This document shows, one piece after another, positions 11,125-22,686 of a DNA stretch of 64,000 nt (within the stretch, counting starts at the first letter, position 1; every line of letters begins with the position of its first letter). The DNA comes from Apoda limacodes (taxonomy: Eukaryota; Arthropoda; Insecta; Lepidoptera; Limacodidae): the NCBI GenBank assembly GCA_946406115.1, contig OX291562.1, forward strand, positions 8,462,001 to 8,526,000. Direction: 5' to 3'. Under the pieces are notes generated by a model that saw nothing but the letters and a program-made list of their open reading frames with translations, was not told the origin of the DNA and did no database searches. The position numbers and the translations under genes are program-made.

Positions 11125-11244
11125 GAAACATAAAATAAATATTATTTTACCTAAAGAATTGTTTTATAAAGTGTCTGTTCCAAAATATAAGCAACTTGAA
11201 TATAGGCGAGAATCGAACCCACTATTATTTCATTCCTATATTCA
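11125..11244 (+). repeat. 120-bp direct repeat, copy 1
   Basis: Matches 11905-12024 at a constant offset of 780 with two mismatches. It contains GAATCGAACCC, a reverse-strand B-box-like sequence. The two copies frame a Jockey fragment. Confidence 0.9.
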
Positions 11245-11245
11245 T

Positions 11246-11904
11246 TTAATCCTATATATATATCTCGTGCTCATCTTACGAGACTTCCTTAGGGATCGTA
11301 GTTTTCGCTATCGCGTAGAACGAAGTTATTCGTCTCCCCACCCCATAGGTGCAGGTGTCCCCCAGGGCCCTGTGCTTTCCCCTTTACTCCATTCTTTATT
11401 CACTAACGACATACCTCGTCCCTCTAACGTAAATATGGCGCTCTTCGCGGACGATACGGCGCTCTACTGTTCTCACCGACACGTCCGTCGAATAAGACTG
11501 GCCCAGTCTGCCGCCAACGCCTTAGGCGATTGGTTTCGGAAGTGGAGAATCGAGGTTAACCCCGAGAAAAGTGCAGCAGTGCACTTCGCCCTCGGCAAAA
11601 AATCGGTAAAGGCCACAAGGCAACTCACCCCAGTCCACTTATATGGCCAACCCATTCCGTGGGGTAAAAATGTCAAATACTTAGGGGTCACTTTAGACTC
11701 TCGTCTTAATTTCAGAGCCCACATTAAATGAGTAAGAGATCGAGCAGCATTCGTTCTCGGTCGTCTTAAGCCAATGTTAAACAAGTACAGTAAAATGTCT
11801 CTTAGATATAAGGTGACGCTTTACAAAACTTGTATTCGGCCCATACTCACATATGCGTGCGTAGCGTTTGGTCACACCAACACTACTTCCTTGCAAGTCA
11901 TACA
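11246..11904 (+). mobile_element. Jockey-type LINE fragment (reverse transcriptase)
   Basis: A + strand frame encodes the RT core: GAGVPQGPVLSPLLHSLF, the catalytic FADDTALY, then KWRIEVNPEKS and VKYLGVTLDSRLNF. An in-frame TGA at 11729-11731 interrupts it, and the thumb region continues as LGRLKPMLNKYSKMSLRYK and CIRPILTYAC. It is truncated at both ends and has no poly(A) tail, so it is dead. It is flanked by the 120-bp direct repeats. Confidence 0.88.
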
Positions 11905-12024
11905 GAAACATAAAATAAATATTATTTTACCTAAAGAATTGTTTTATAAAGTGTCTGTTCCAAAATATTAGCAACTTGAATATAGGCGAGAATCAAACCC
12001 ACTATTATTTCATTCCTATATTCA
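11905..12024 (+). repeat. 120-bp direct repeat, copy 2
   Basis: Second copy of 11125-11244. The sequences beyond the copies differ, so the repeat ends sharply at TTCA in both. Confidence 0.9.
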
Positions 12025-12519
12025 AATTTGACGGCAATTGGGTTGAGTCATGCTGACTAAGGGATAGCTAGCCGAGGCTTGGGTTCGAATCACAAACGGA
12101 ACCGTTACAAACAACTCATATAGTAGTTACATTAAAATAAGTTCCGTCTGCTAATATTTAATATTTAAGTTTTTGTAATCGGGTTTTCTTCATTTATTTA
12201 ATTATTTATTTTTATTTACAGTTTTTTAGTTAGTCAGTCGCGTAGCGCTTTTCCAACAGGGCGCGAGCCGCTGCTATCCGCATAAATATACAGCCCCTTG
12301 TGCGGCGCAACCGCTTAAGCAGACCGCATAGCACTGTTACCGGCCATAGGTACTTCATATTGAAGCGGAGTTACGGCTAACAACAGGGTGACCTGAATTT
12401 TGGCACATAGATATAGATATATATATATATATATATATATAGACATAGATATAGACATAGATTTGGCACATAGAGGACATTTATTTATTATTTACAATTA
12501 AATACTACACTTACAGTTT
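12025..12519. repeat. Non-coding, with GATA/AT microsatellite
   Basis: Contains a B-box-like GGTTCGAATC near 12087, which could be a SINE remnant, and a microsatellite at about 12409-12470 with an (AT)n core flanked by ATAGAC and ATAGAT repeats. No coding sequence. Confidence 0.6.
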
Positions 12520-14354
12520 TACCCAAAGCGTGAAGTAAATAAATTTAAGAACTAATTGGTATAAATATTTAAAAATTTGTAGGCTAAAACTAAAAACATA
12601 TTGTATGACATGGCGAATTTGTCGGTTTCCGAGTGCTGAGCGAGATGACACGCCTGAGTGGTAGTTGACTGTCGGGCGTGTTCCGTCCGAGCGGGGTGTC
12701 AGAAGATAAAAGCGCGTGGTCGACGCACTGGTCCCTGTGGTGCCAACACACCAAAATAGTTTAGCACGCTGGGGTTATCTACCTTATTGTGGAAGAGTAG
12801 ATAGAAATATTCCAGCAGTGCCATCTAACGTCTTAGCTCTAGGGTGTCTAGTCCCCTACGAACAGAGAAGGAAATAAGTAGGGATAACACCCGTACATTT
12901 TTCTATATAAATTTACTTTGGACTTTCTCCACTAAGATTATGTATTTAGTTTCTTGTGGGTCCCAGATGATTGCGTTGCACTCTAATATACTGCGTACGT
13001 ATGCATTGTACAGTGCCACGCCATGTGCTGTGTAATTGAAACGTGCAGTTTGAAAAAAACCAAGAGCCCTAAAAGCTTTATTACGTATACCTGACTCAAA
13101 ATCTTTTTGCAATTTGGGTAAACAAAAATGACCTTGACGCGCTTCTTTCGCTTTGTTAGTCTATGCAACATATACATAAATACGTATCTTATCTCATCGT
13201 AAATTCGGAATTTTGTAGATTTTATATTTAATCAGTGTCGTGATTTGAAAATCAGTTAAAGAATGTGACAATAAAGGTTATCATAGAAGTATTTTAATGA
13301 TTTATGTTTAAATTACCAGAAAAAGTGATCATTAAGTAAAGTTAGGTTATGTTTACAAGATTTGCAAATTGATTTTGAGTCAGGTTTAGTCTAATTAAAA
13401 GCGCCATCGACGACGTAGTTGTGTGAGTGCGGCGACCTTGAACGAGCAAAAGTCATCACTTTACACTTCGATAAATTTAGTTTGTCGAAGTGATTTTTGC
13501 AACTCCATTCAACAACGCCGTCGATGTCACTCTGCAAAAGTTGGTTGTCGTTAGGAGCACTGATGCTTAGAAATAGTTTGACGTCGTCAGCAAATATTGA
13601 ACATTTAGCCGTCCTGACAACACTCGGCAAGTCGTTTATAAATACATATTAGGAACTGCGTTGGCCCAAGCGTCCTACCCTGGCTTATTCCTGACGTAGT
13701 CTCGTAAAGCTCAGAACTGTACCCATTGAGTTTTACGAACTGTTTTTGGTCAGAGAAATAATTGGCAAAAAAATGTAAGAGCTTTGGAGTGAAACCTATA
13801 TCTACAAATTTCTGTAGGAGCTTATCATTATCGACTAGGTGGCCTTTGTCTAATTCAGTAACAGCATAGTTTAAGAATTCCAGATGACTGGTTGCTATCG
13901 AGCGTCCCGATCGGTTGGCTGTTGGAAAGTCGAACCTTTATTTGTGCTGTAATGGACCGATTGATAACAGCCTCGAAGACCTTACTGAATGCTGACTGAA
14001 CAGCTATAGGCCTATAGTCGTCGACTTTGGATCTGTAACCATGTTTTAGCCCAGGCGTAACTCTAGATATTATCCATACCCCAGGATACACTGCAAGTTT
14101 TAATAAAAGATTGAAAATATACAGAAGAGGCTGTTCAAAAACACATACAATTTCTGACTATGTACAGACGTATACATGGCAACACGCGACGCAGTTTGAC
14201 TAGAACCAGATACTAAATTAAAATGATCGGCAAATGCATTAGCTGCACCGAGTCCTGTGACCGTTCGTTCCCCACATTTGTACTGTTCACAAATCTGTGT
14301 TGTTGTCCGTAGTTGCATCATAGTTGCATCGTAGACATGCATTATAGTGTGCAA
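12520..14354 (-). mobile_element. Decayed non-LTR retrotransposon, Jockey/I-like
   Basis: Successive minus-strand frames read, from 14354 down: a linker (GAANAFADHFN), the RT entry (DDYRPIAVQSAFSKVFEAVIN), the catalytic FADDVKLFLS with LSKCKVMTFARSRSPH, the thumb (RNKAFRALGF, YVRSILECNAIIWDP) and, further down, pieces such as YFGVLAPQG and HPARTE. Many frameshifts and stops separate these pieces. A related fragment on the other strand lies at 18695-19200. Confidence 0.8.
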
Positions 14355-14649
14355 TATTTGCCACTAAGCAATATTTCTGCTGAAGGATTGATATGGGCAT
14401 TTATCTACCCTGGGTTGGGTGGTTATATGCCAATCATGAGCATATTTATCTCCTACAACACAATAAACACTTTATCCAAAGATACTTCGGTAATTTGTTA
14501 TCGATGCACGGTTACATTTTGGAGACAAAAATGTATGGTGTTATCGCAACACTGTGTGTAATGGCGCCTTAGTTGCGAGGGAGGGGAAAGTAACACTGAG
14601 GGCACGTTCGTTCTGGGATGCAGACGTCCGTGACGTCAGACTCTTCACG

Positions 14650-16985
14650 CACCGACACGTTTGACGACTGACAAAGTTCTAGAGCAATATCCCACAGCAG
14701 AACTAGTTATTTTGGGAGACTTTAACGCCCACCATCGCGAGTGGCTCAGTTCTCGAACCAATAACTATGCTGGTATATCTGCTCATGAATTTACCCTGAC
14801 CTATGGATTCTCTCAGCTGGTACTTTCTCCAACGAGAATACCAGATATAAAGGAACATACGAGTTCCTTACTGGACCTTCTGCTTACTACTCGTCCGGAC
14901 GGATACTCCGTCGCAGTGGATGCGCCTCTTGGCTCCTCAGACCACTGTCTCGTTCGGACTCAAGTGTCATGCACACAACCCGATCCTTCTGGGCCAACTA
15001 TTGGCAATATTGGCATCGTGTGTGCCACTATAAGTCGGCAGACTGGGATGGATTGCGAGAATTTTATGCATCGTACCCGTGGAGGCAGATCTGCTTTAAC
15101 TCAGAAGATCCTGACGTCTGCGGAGCCGCAGTCACTGAGACAATCCTTACTGGTATGGAATGCTATATTCCTAACCCGCGAGTAGCTGCCGGCGTCAAAA
15201 AACGACCGTGGTTTAATAGGACTTGCAGAAAAGCTAAAATTCTCAAGCAAAATGCATATGAGGCTTGGACCACGGCTCGTTATAATAAGGATCTGAATAT
15301 TTCAGAGTTAAAACGCAAATTAAATGCTGCCTCGAGGTTCAGTAAGAAAGCAACTGCCAGAGCAAAATTCCAATTCATCGGCAAAATAGGTGGGCGACTT
15401 GCGAGCTATCCTTCTGGGAGTCGTGCTTTCTGGTCGCTTGCCAAAGCAGCCGAAGGGAACTTTTGCCAGTCGTCTTTACCACCACTGCGAAAGACCGATG
15501 GTGACTTGGCCCATAGTGCTAATGAGAAAGCTGATCCAGTAGCTCCACAGAAGCCGTGACATTTTCAGGAACTAGCAACTTTGAGTTTTGATAAAACTAG
15601 TTGCGTAGTTTTTTGAAAGTTCATTTTTTGCTTGCATGTCGACGGTGCAACGTTACTGTTGCTGTCCGTCCGTAACAAAGGCAAAACCATTGTTTCCCCC
15701 CCGAAAATACGACCTGATCAGTGACCGTCAATATGGCTTTCGCCACGGTCGCTCAACTGGTGACCTTCTAGTGTATCTCACACACCGATGGGCACTAGCC
15801 ATTGAGAGTCAGGGGGAGGCATTGGCATGTAGCCTAGACATAGCGAAGGCGTTCGATCGGGTCTGGAACCGGGGTCTTCTATCGAAGTTGCCTTCTTACG
15901 GAGTGCCTGAGGGTTTGTGCAAATGGGTGGCTAGCTTTTTGTCCGGCAGAAGCATACGAGCCGTAGTTGACGGTAGTTGCTCTGATAGCATGGACATTAA
16001 TGCTGGTGTCCCGCAAGGCTCTGTGCTGTCTCCTACGCTGTTTCTACTGCACATCAATGATATGTTGGACATCAACAACATACATTGCTATGCAGATGAC
16101 AGTACTGGAGACGCTTATTACACGGGCCGTGCAAGCATCCCACGTTCCGTTGTGGAAGAAAAGCGTGAAGAACTTGTGTCTCAAACCGAGATCAGTCTGT
16201 CCAAGATCTCTGACTGGGGGCGGGAAAACTTGGTCCAATTCAACCCTTCAAAGACACAAGTCTGCGCGTTCACCGCTAAGAAAACCCCATTCACTGTAGT
16301 CCCACAATTCCAGAACACTCCCCTCTCCATCTCCAATAGCAATGGGATCCTTGGCGTTGACATCTCCAGCGATGTTCAGTTCCGAGATCATTTGCTAGAC
16401 AAGGTAAAGCTGGCGTCCAAAAAACTTGGTGTACTCAACAGAGCGAAGCAGTACTTCACGTCGGGGCAAAGGTTGCTACTTTACAAGTCGCAAGTCCGGC
16501 CCCATATGGAGTACTGCTGCCATCTCTGGGCGGGTGCACCCGGATACCAGCTTGGCCCTTTTGACTCGGTTCAACGACGGGCTGTGAGAATTGTCGACGA
16601 TCCCAAACTCACTTGCGGTATCGAGCCCTTAAGTCTGAGGAGAGACTTTGCCTCCCTGTGTGTGTTCTACCGCTTGTACAATGGATTGTGTTCTGAGGAA
16701 TTGTTCGAAATGATGCCCACGGCTACTTTCTACCATCTCACCGCTCGCCCTCGACAGGGAATTCATTCTCACACTTTGGAACCAAAATGGTCGCGCACAG
16801 TGCGGTTTCAGAGAAACTTCCTCCCGCGAACCCTTGGGTTGTGGAATGAGCTCCCTGCCAAGGTTTTCTCTAAGGACTACAGTATGGGGTTATTCAAAAA
16901 AGAAGTTATTAGATTTCTGAAGGGTCGGCAACGCGCGTGTGATGCACCTGGTGTTGCAAGCGTCCATAGGCTACGGTGACCGCTT
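14650..16985 (+). mobile_element. CR1-like LINE, 5' truncated: endonuclease and reverse transcriptase
   Basis: 14661-15100 encodes the second half of an APE-type endonuclease (VILGDFNAHHREWL, then LGSSDHCLVRTQ). After a frame change 14969-15559 encodes the linker up to AHSANEKADPV. About 80 bp are unrelated or rearranged, then 15636-16979 is a long open frame with RT motifs: QYGFRHGRSTGDLL, SLDIAKAFDRVW, INAGVPQGSVLSP, catalytic YADD, and a C-terminus ending [13 protein letters not shown]. The DNA match to other copies stops at ACCGCTTAC; the usual 3' UTR (ACCATCAGGCGGACC...) is missing. Not autonomous as it stands. Clade assignment within the Jockey/CR1 group is uncertain. Confidence 0.88.
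15636..16979 (+). pseudogene. Reverse transcriptase part of LINE ORF2
   Basis: Open frame of 447 codons covering RT fingers, palm and thumb plus the conserved C-terminus. It starts in the middle of ORF2, so the first methionine is incidental. The ADDS catalytic site is intact (HCYADDSTGDA). The endonuclease part lies upstream in another frame, so the protein is broken. Confidence 0.85.
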
Positions 16986-17009
16986 ACTAAATATTTCATT
17001 ATTATAAGT

Positions 17010-17700
17010 TATCATTATTACATGTTAATTGTTATTTAAATAAATTCTTTAATGTTATAAAATGCGTTTTCAATAAGCCATTTTTTTAATCCAGAAAAGA
17101 AGATCGTTTCAGATGTGATATTTTTTATGTCCTGAGGGATTTTGTTATAATTTTTTGGGCCCATTGCGTACATGGTTTTGCTTGTTTTTGTGAGTCTGCA
17201 TTGTACGGTTTTTAGATTTTTCTGTCTTGTTTTATATCGTTTGTCGGTAGAATTGTCAGGAAATAAATAAGGATTATGTCGAACAAATTTTGCTATGTCA
17301 AAAATGTATTGAAAGGTTATGCTTTGTTCTTTAAAATGTTTCTGGCTAGTGTGTCAGGTGTGTTGTGTGTTATTATTCGTATATCGCGCTTTTGTAGAAT
17401 GAAAGTTCGTTGTGACTGTGGGGCTGTACCCTAAAATTCAAGACTATAACATAACTTGGAATGGAATAAGGAGAATTAGCAGGTTCTCAGTTGCTGATTG
17501 GGCAGTACTTGTGCCAGCCTTCTCAAGGCGAAACAGGCACCGGAAAGTTTTAATTCTGGCAGTGTTTCCATTAAGAATGTTGTTTTTAGTTTAATACAAA
17601 TTATCCTAGGAGTTGCAACTCAGTATGTGTGCACTCAACCCGTCAGAGTAAAATTCAAAGTTTGCCTTGATTAGATTCTTTACTATGAGAGCATCATTGT
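17010..17700 (-). mobile_element. C-terminal remnant of a second LINE (minus strand)
   Basis: Reading the minus strand in shifting frames gives LSGACFALRRLAQVLPNQ, GTAPQSQRTFILQKR, then the tail KTMYAMGPKNYNKIPQDIKN and KKWLIENAFYNIKEF. This is the usual post-RT region of CR1/Jockey-like LINEs of the kind seen at 42280-43280. Only decayed sequence remains. Confidence 0.7.
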
Positions 17701-18089
17701 TACATGGACCTGGATAAATACCTCAGACTGACTCTAATACTGTTAAATAATGAGTTGGATGATGTCATTGGTTCCTTTAAAGTACTAGAGAAAATACGTC
17801 ACTTCGATTTCTACAGATTTTTTTTTCCTCTGGGGAATTACTATTTAATCTATAATGTTTTTTGTAGTTTCCTTACTTGCGTGGTCATCTTTCAGACTGT
17901 CTCTAGGTAGAGCTCTAAAGGTACGGGTTTCGAAACCATTTTGACCCGGGCTGAAGCTCTGAGGTTTGCTTGTTTAATAAGAATTGGATCTTGCCTAATG
18001 AGACTAAAGGTATGACCTCAAAGAGACTCTTCAGAACTGTAACTTTATATCTATGTAAAAATCGATCACCATGAAAATTGGCACATATA
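17701..18089. other. No recognised feature
   Basis: AT-rich. The 68-codon frame at 17704-17910 shows no family similarity. Confidence 0.4.
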
Positions 18090-18440
18090 AGTGTATTTAA
18101 GATAAACAGACAGCGTAGACAATACCAGAGTATGTCGAGTAAGTACTCTTTCGAACATCATGTCCGCTTAAGAGGATACACTGCGCGGCGCCTCGCAGCG
18201 GGCTTCATATAAACGAATTTTTCACTTTTTTTTGACACTTGTTGATCAAACGCTGCGAGGGGCCGCGAAGTGTATCCTCTTAAGGCTAATAGAGCGAGAT
18301 AGCGCTTAAATCGCCTTAACCTGTCACACTCATGCGCCGTAGTGATTCCTTCTATTATCTAAGCATTCAACCGGTTGACCAGTGTTAACCGGACATAATG
18401 TTCGAAAGAAAACTTACTCCATATACTCTGGCAATACGGT
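18090..18440. repeat. Nested inverted repeats (MITE inside a MITE-like element)
   Basis: An inner pair, 18167-18200 and 18251-18284, forms 34-bp arms (starting CTTAAGAGGATACACT) with two mismatches. Around it an outer pair, about 18121-18166 and 18391-18436, matches imperfectly (TTCGAACATCATGTCCG against CGGACATAATGTTCGAA). A further piece, TAAACAGACAGC near 18107, recurs inverted near 18667. It has no coding capacity. Confidence 0.7.
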
Positions 18441-18694
18441 CTCGTTGCTACCTTTTTGGCACCTAATAAAGAATAGTTGGTTTTGGAATAGAAAAATACA
18501 ATCGTACTTACTTCGCCCGCGCTGAATTCGGTTATCGACAGCGACACGTGCAATTTCTACGGTAATTCGATTAAAATAGGAAAGTTTGCTATAGCCATAG
18601 ACGTTATATATTTCTTCGTTTAACCAGGCCAACAACAGTATCTTCAAATGGACGTAATCGGAGTCAAGCTGTCTGTTTTAAAGGATACTGTTTC
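18441..18694. other. No clear feature
   Basis: Short minus-strand frames here (18359-18647) look like chance. The inverted match to AAACAGACAGC near 18667 is the only structure noted. Confidence 0.35.
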
Positions 18695-19200
18695 AGTTAT
18701 TTGCCCGTGACATCTGGGTCCCGCAAGGGTCTCATCTTGGTCCCTTACTATTTTTGCTTTATATAAATGACAATGGGGAGGTTCTTAGTAACTCTAATTA
18801 TTTACCATAGGTATGCAGATGATATAAAACTATTGAAAATTCAATAGTTGATTGTCGTCTGCTAGAAAGATATTTAGACTCTATAATTAAATATTGCTAC
18901 AATAAACAATTCTTTTTGAATGTGGATAAATGTCATATAATAACATACACTTGCAAAACTTTACTCATTCTACATAATTACGCCATTCGATAAGTACACG
19001 CCATACGGGACCTGGGCATAATAATGGACCACAAAGTTTCATTTAATGAACACATAGACTCAATCATAAAAAAACCTTTTGCAGATTAGGCTTTTTAAAC
19101 CGAATTACTAATCCATTTAAAAACAGGTTTAACCAACCCAATTAGGTACATTAAAAGTTTTATATTTCAGACCTGTTAGATCAATTTAAGATTTTGCCTG
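18695..19200 (+). mobile_element. LINE reverse transcriptase fragment, decayed
   Basis: Broken + strand frames show the RT B motif (a GVPQG-like SGSRKG), YADDIKLL at the catalytic site and LGIIMDHKVSFNEHIDS in the thumb. Frameshifts and stops are frequent. It is most like the minus-strand element at 12520-14354. Confidence 0.65.
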
Positions 19201-19369
19201 CGTTTTTGGAGTCCTTCTATAAAAAAAGACATTGACTGTATAGAAAACTTTTGACCAATCACATATTAGTACTATTTGTAATAGTGCTAATAACAAAACT
19301 AGTGACGGCTCAGAAAGCGATTTAAACTGAGACACAAGACAACGGACAAGTCCCCTTGTTTACACATTG

Positions 19370-21150
19370 TAAAGTCAATCAAGCCAACAGATCATTTAAA
19401 TATTGTACATCAAAATATGCAGGGCTTGTCTGGCAATGAATTACAAACTGAATAATTTTTAAGAAGCCTGGATGTCCATGTGTTGTGCCTTACTGAGCAT
19501 TGGCTAGAAAAACATAAATTAATGTTAAACATTCCAGATTATTGTATTTCTAGTGCATTTTTGAGAGAAAATACAATTCATGGGGGGTCATTAATACTTG
19601 TTAACAATAAACTTAATGCAAAAGAACGCAAAGATATTGGGCTCTCACAAGAGCGTATAATTGAGCTCTCTTGTATAGAATTAGTTATTGTGTGTGTATA
19701 TCGCCCTCCATCATCAAATTATAGTTCCTTTGAATCAGTGATGGAGGAAGTGCTGAAACGCGTAAGTAATAAATAGCAAGAAGTCAGTTATTGTTTGTGG
19801 AGATTTTAACATTGATCTTCTACAAGAAACACCGACTAAGGATAGACTTCATAACTTATTTGAATGTTTTGACCTACATAATGTGTTTCTAGAACCAACT
19901 AGAATTACAGCCACATCGGCCACCTGTATTGATAATATTTTTTGCAATGTAGAGGCTGCTGCGAAGCTAATTATTTCCAACTTACCATCTGACCACTGCG
20001 GTCAGAATGTATCATTTTTCAACACAGAAGTTTAGCAGTGCAATTTAGTATCATGCAGACCAGTGACATCTGCTCATATTAATCAATTTCAAGATAATGT
20101 TGAATATAAAATTCCATTTTTGCAATTCACACAGGGTGATACAGATCATATGTACAATACTCTTTTTGAATTTTTGAAAACTCAGTTCGAACAGGTATTT
20201 AAAGTAAAAACTATTAAAGCAAATTCAGGAATGAAATTCAGTGATTGGGCTATACCAAGAATACATAGAAGTCGAGTCAAATTATATGAAATGAAAAAAT
20301 ACAATACAAGTTCAGATTTTATTGAATATGTGAAAAAGTTTTCTAAAACATTTAAAAAAGTCTGTGTTGCTGCTAATTCAAAGTTTCTTAGTAATAAAAT
20401 TAGGAATTCTGACAATAAAATTAAAGCAACGTGGAGTATCATTGGTAGCGAAACAGGAAAACTCAAACCACGTGATAGTCATTATAGTTTAAACATTGGA
20501 GCAGATACTGTTAAATCAGATGTTTACGTAGCTAATACATTTGAAAAATGTTTTAAGGATATGCCTGCTCTGACTACTAGCTCGCTTAAGTCATCCCCGT
20601 CAGAAGCAGAATTACTTTTAAATAACAATGTTCCTAAATGTGTTAAATAATTTAAAATTGAACCCCTGATGAAATCTTTAAAACTTTCAAATCGCTTAAT
20701 CCTAAAAAGACAGCGGATATTTGGGGTATATCAGTAAAATCACTTGTAGGTATTATAAACAGTATATCACCTATCTTAGCATTAATTTTTAATAAATGTG
20801 TAGACGGACTCCCTGTCTTTCCTGATTTAATGAAACATAGTAAAATCATACCACTGTTCAAATCTGGAAGTAAAAGTGAACCTACTAACTTTAGACCAAT
20901 TTCGATATTACCAGCTTTGAGCAAGATATTTAAGAGACTTAGATATTTTAACATCCATAAACTGCTACACAGTCAACAGTTCGGATTTACGAAAGGTAGG
21001 TCCACTACCGACGCGGGTGTTGACTGACATTGGTATTTGATTGTGTTGAACACAAAACTCTTATTCGAAAGCTAATTCATTATGGTGTATATATACGGCT
21101 CTTAAACTTATTTTTTCATATTTAAGTGATAGAACTCAGAAAGTTGAAAG
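19370..21150 (+). mobile_element. LINE: endonuclease, linker and start of reverse transcriptase, decayed
   Basis: LNIVHQNMQGLSGN and LCLTEHWL open an APE-type endonuclease; VYRPPSSNYSSFESV and a GDFNIDLL-like stretch follow, then ATCIDNIFC and a SDHCGQ site. The frame at 20063-20650 is the linker (SDWAIPRIHRSRVKLYEMK). 20830-21027 enters the RT ([30 protein letters not shown]). Sequence similarity ends near 21150 (LSDRTQKVE). The layout and wording parallel the LINE at 40800-43370, so both belong to one family. Confidence 0.82.
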
Positions 21151-21164
21151 GCTACAAACTCGAA

Positions 21165-21330
21165 CACAATTTTTGAGTCGTGCCGGTGTGTGTATGTTCG
21201 TCCGGCCTCCAGCCAGTCCAGCCTTGAAGACAGGGACCTCTCGATATTGTGGGTGCGCGTAGATTACGGCGGCCACACTCGTATATATGCGTGCCTATAC
21301 AGGTCTCATAGCGGTGACACGGACGTCCGT
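21165..21330 (+). mobile_element. Endonuclease fragment of the CR1-like LINE family
   Basis: The + strand reads VCMFVRPPAS and, after a frame change, DLSILWVRVDYGG and YACLYRSHSGDT. This is the N-terminal part of an APE endonuclease that would precede the segment preserved at 14650. It is joined directly to an oppositely oriented RT fragment of the same family. Confidence 0.65.
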
Positions 21331-22336
21331 TCTTTTTTGAAGAACCCCATACTGTAGTCCTTAGAGAAAACCTTGATAGGGAGCTCATTCCACAACCCAA
21401 GCGTTCGCGGGAGGAAGTTTCTCTGAAACCGCACTGTACGCGACCATTTCGGTTCCAAAGTGTGAGAATGAATTCCCTGTCGACGGCGAGCGGTGCGATG
21501 GTAGAAAGTAGCCGTGGGCATCATGTCAAACAATTCCTCAGGACACAATCCATTGTACAAGCGGTAGAAGGAACAGGGAGGCAAAGTCTCTTCTCAGACT
21601 TAAGGGCTCGATACCGCAAGTGAGTTTGGGATCGTCGACAATTCTCACAGCCCGTCGTTGAACCGAGTCAAAAGGGCCAAGCTAGTATCCGGGTGCACCC
21701 GCCCAGAGATGGCAGCAGTACTCCATATGGGGCCGGACTTGCGACTTGTAAAGTAGCAACCTTTGTCCCGACGTGAAGTACTGCTTCGCTCTGTTGAGTA
21801 CACCAAGTTTTTTGAACGCCAGCTTTAGCTTGTCTAGCAAATGATCTCGGAACTGAACATCGCTGGAGATGTTAACGCCAAGGATCCCAATGCTCTTGGA
21901 GATGGAGAGGGGAGTGTTCTGGAATTGTGGGACTACAGTGAATGGGGTTTACTTAGCGGTGAACGTGCAGACTTGTGTCTTTGAAGGATTGAATCGGACC
22001 AAGTTTTCCCGCCCCCAGTCAGAGACCTTGGACAGACCAATCTCGATTTGAAACACAAGTTCTTCACGCTTTTCCTCCACAACGGAACGTGGGATGCTTG
22101 CACGGCCCGTGTAATAAGCGTCTCCAGTACTGTCATCTGCATAGCAATGTATGTTGTAGATGTCCAACATATCATTGATGTGCAGTAGAAACAGCGTAGG
22201 AGACAGCACAGAGCCTTGCGGGACACCAGCATTAATATCCATGCTATCAGAGCAACTACCGTCAACTACGGCTCGTATGCGTCTGCCGGACAAAAAGCTA
22301 GCCACCCATTTGCACAAACCCTCGGGCACTCTCTTG
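21331..22336 (-). mobile_element. CR1-like LINE fragment, minus strand (reverse transcriptase)
   Basis: Minus-strand frames 21949-22353 and 21306-21584 match 15900-16900 closely: VPEGLCKWVASFLSGR, INAGVPQGSVLSP, HCYADDSTGDA, and LGLWNELP near the C-terminus. The RT centre is open but the thumb is frameshifted. At its 5' side the match stops at 22336, where the Jockey 3' end begins; at its 3' side it stops at about 21331 before the 3' UTR. Confidence 0.85.
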
Positions 22337-22686
22337 GGTATCTTCTCTTTCACCCTTCTGGGTGTTGAGGTGCGGACGTCGGGGGAGGGGAATGTACCTC
22401 ACACCATGACCCGGGCAGAAGCTCAGGGGTGCTGAACACCCCCGGTGAAATTTAAAAAGGAAGCCTACTTTTCAGGTCCCTTTGTGGATAATATTTTATC
22501 GCCAGAAGCGATATGAAAAACAGAAAATAATAATAACGAGAGTAGGCGCCAAAATAAATACAAAAAACGAAAATAAAATAAAATAAAAGCGAAATAAAAA
22601 CAGAAATAAAATAAAAGCGGGATGGGCAATAAAAGCGGAATGGAATGAAGGGAGCAGGTGAGAAGGTAGGAGGGTGAATAATAAAC

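Noticed and set aside
11200..11225. tRNA-like sequence on the minus strand (GGGTTCGATTCTCGCC)
   Set aside because: T-arm-like only; the remainder does not fold as a tRNA. It lies in the 120-bp repeat.
12080..12100. tRNA gene suggested by GGTTCGAATC
   Set aside because: Only a B-box-like word is present; no cloverleaf with acceptor and anticodon arms can be drawn. At most a SINE remnant.
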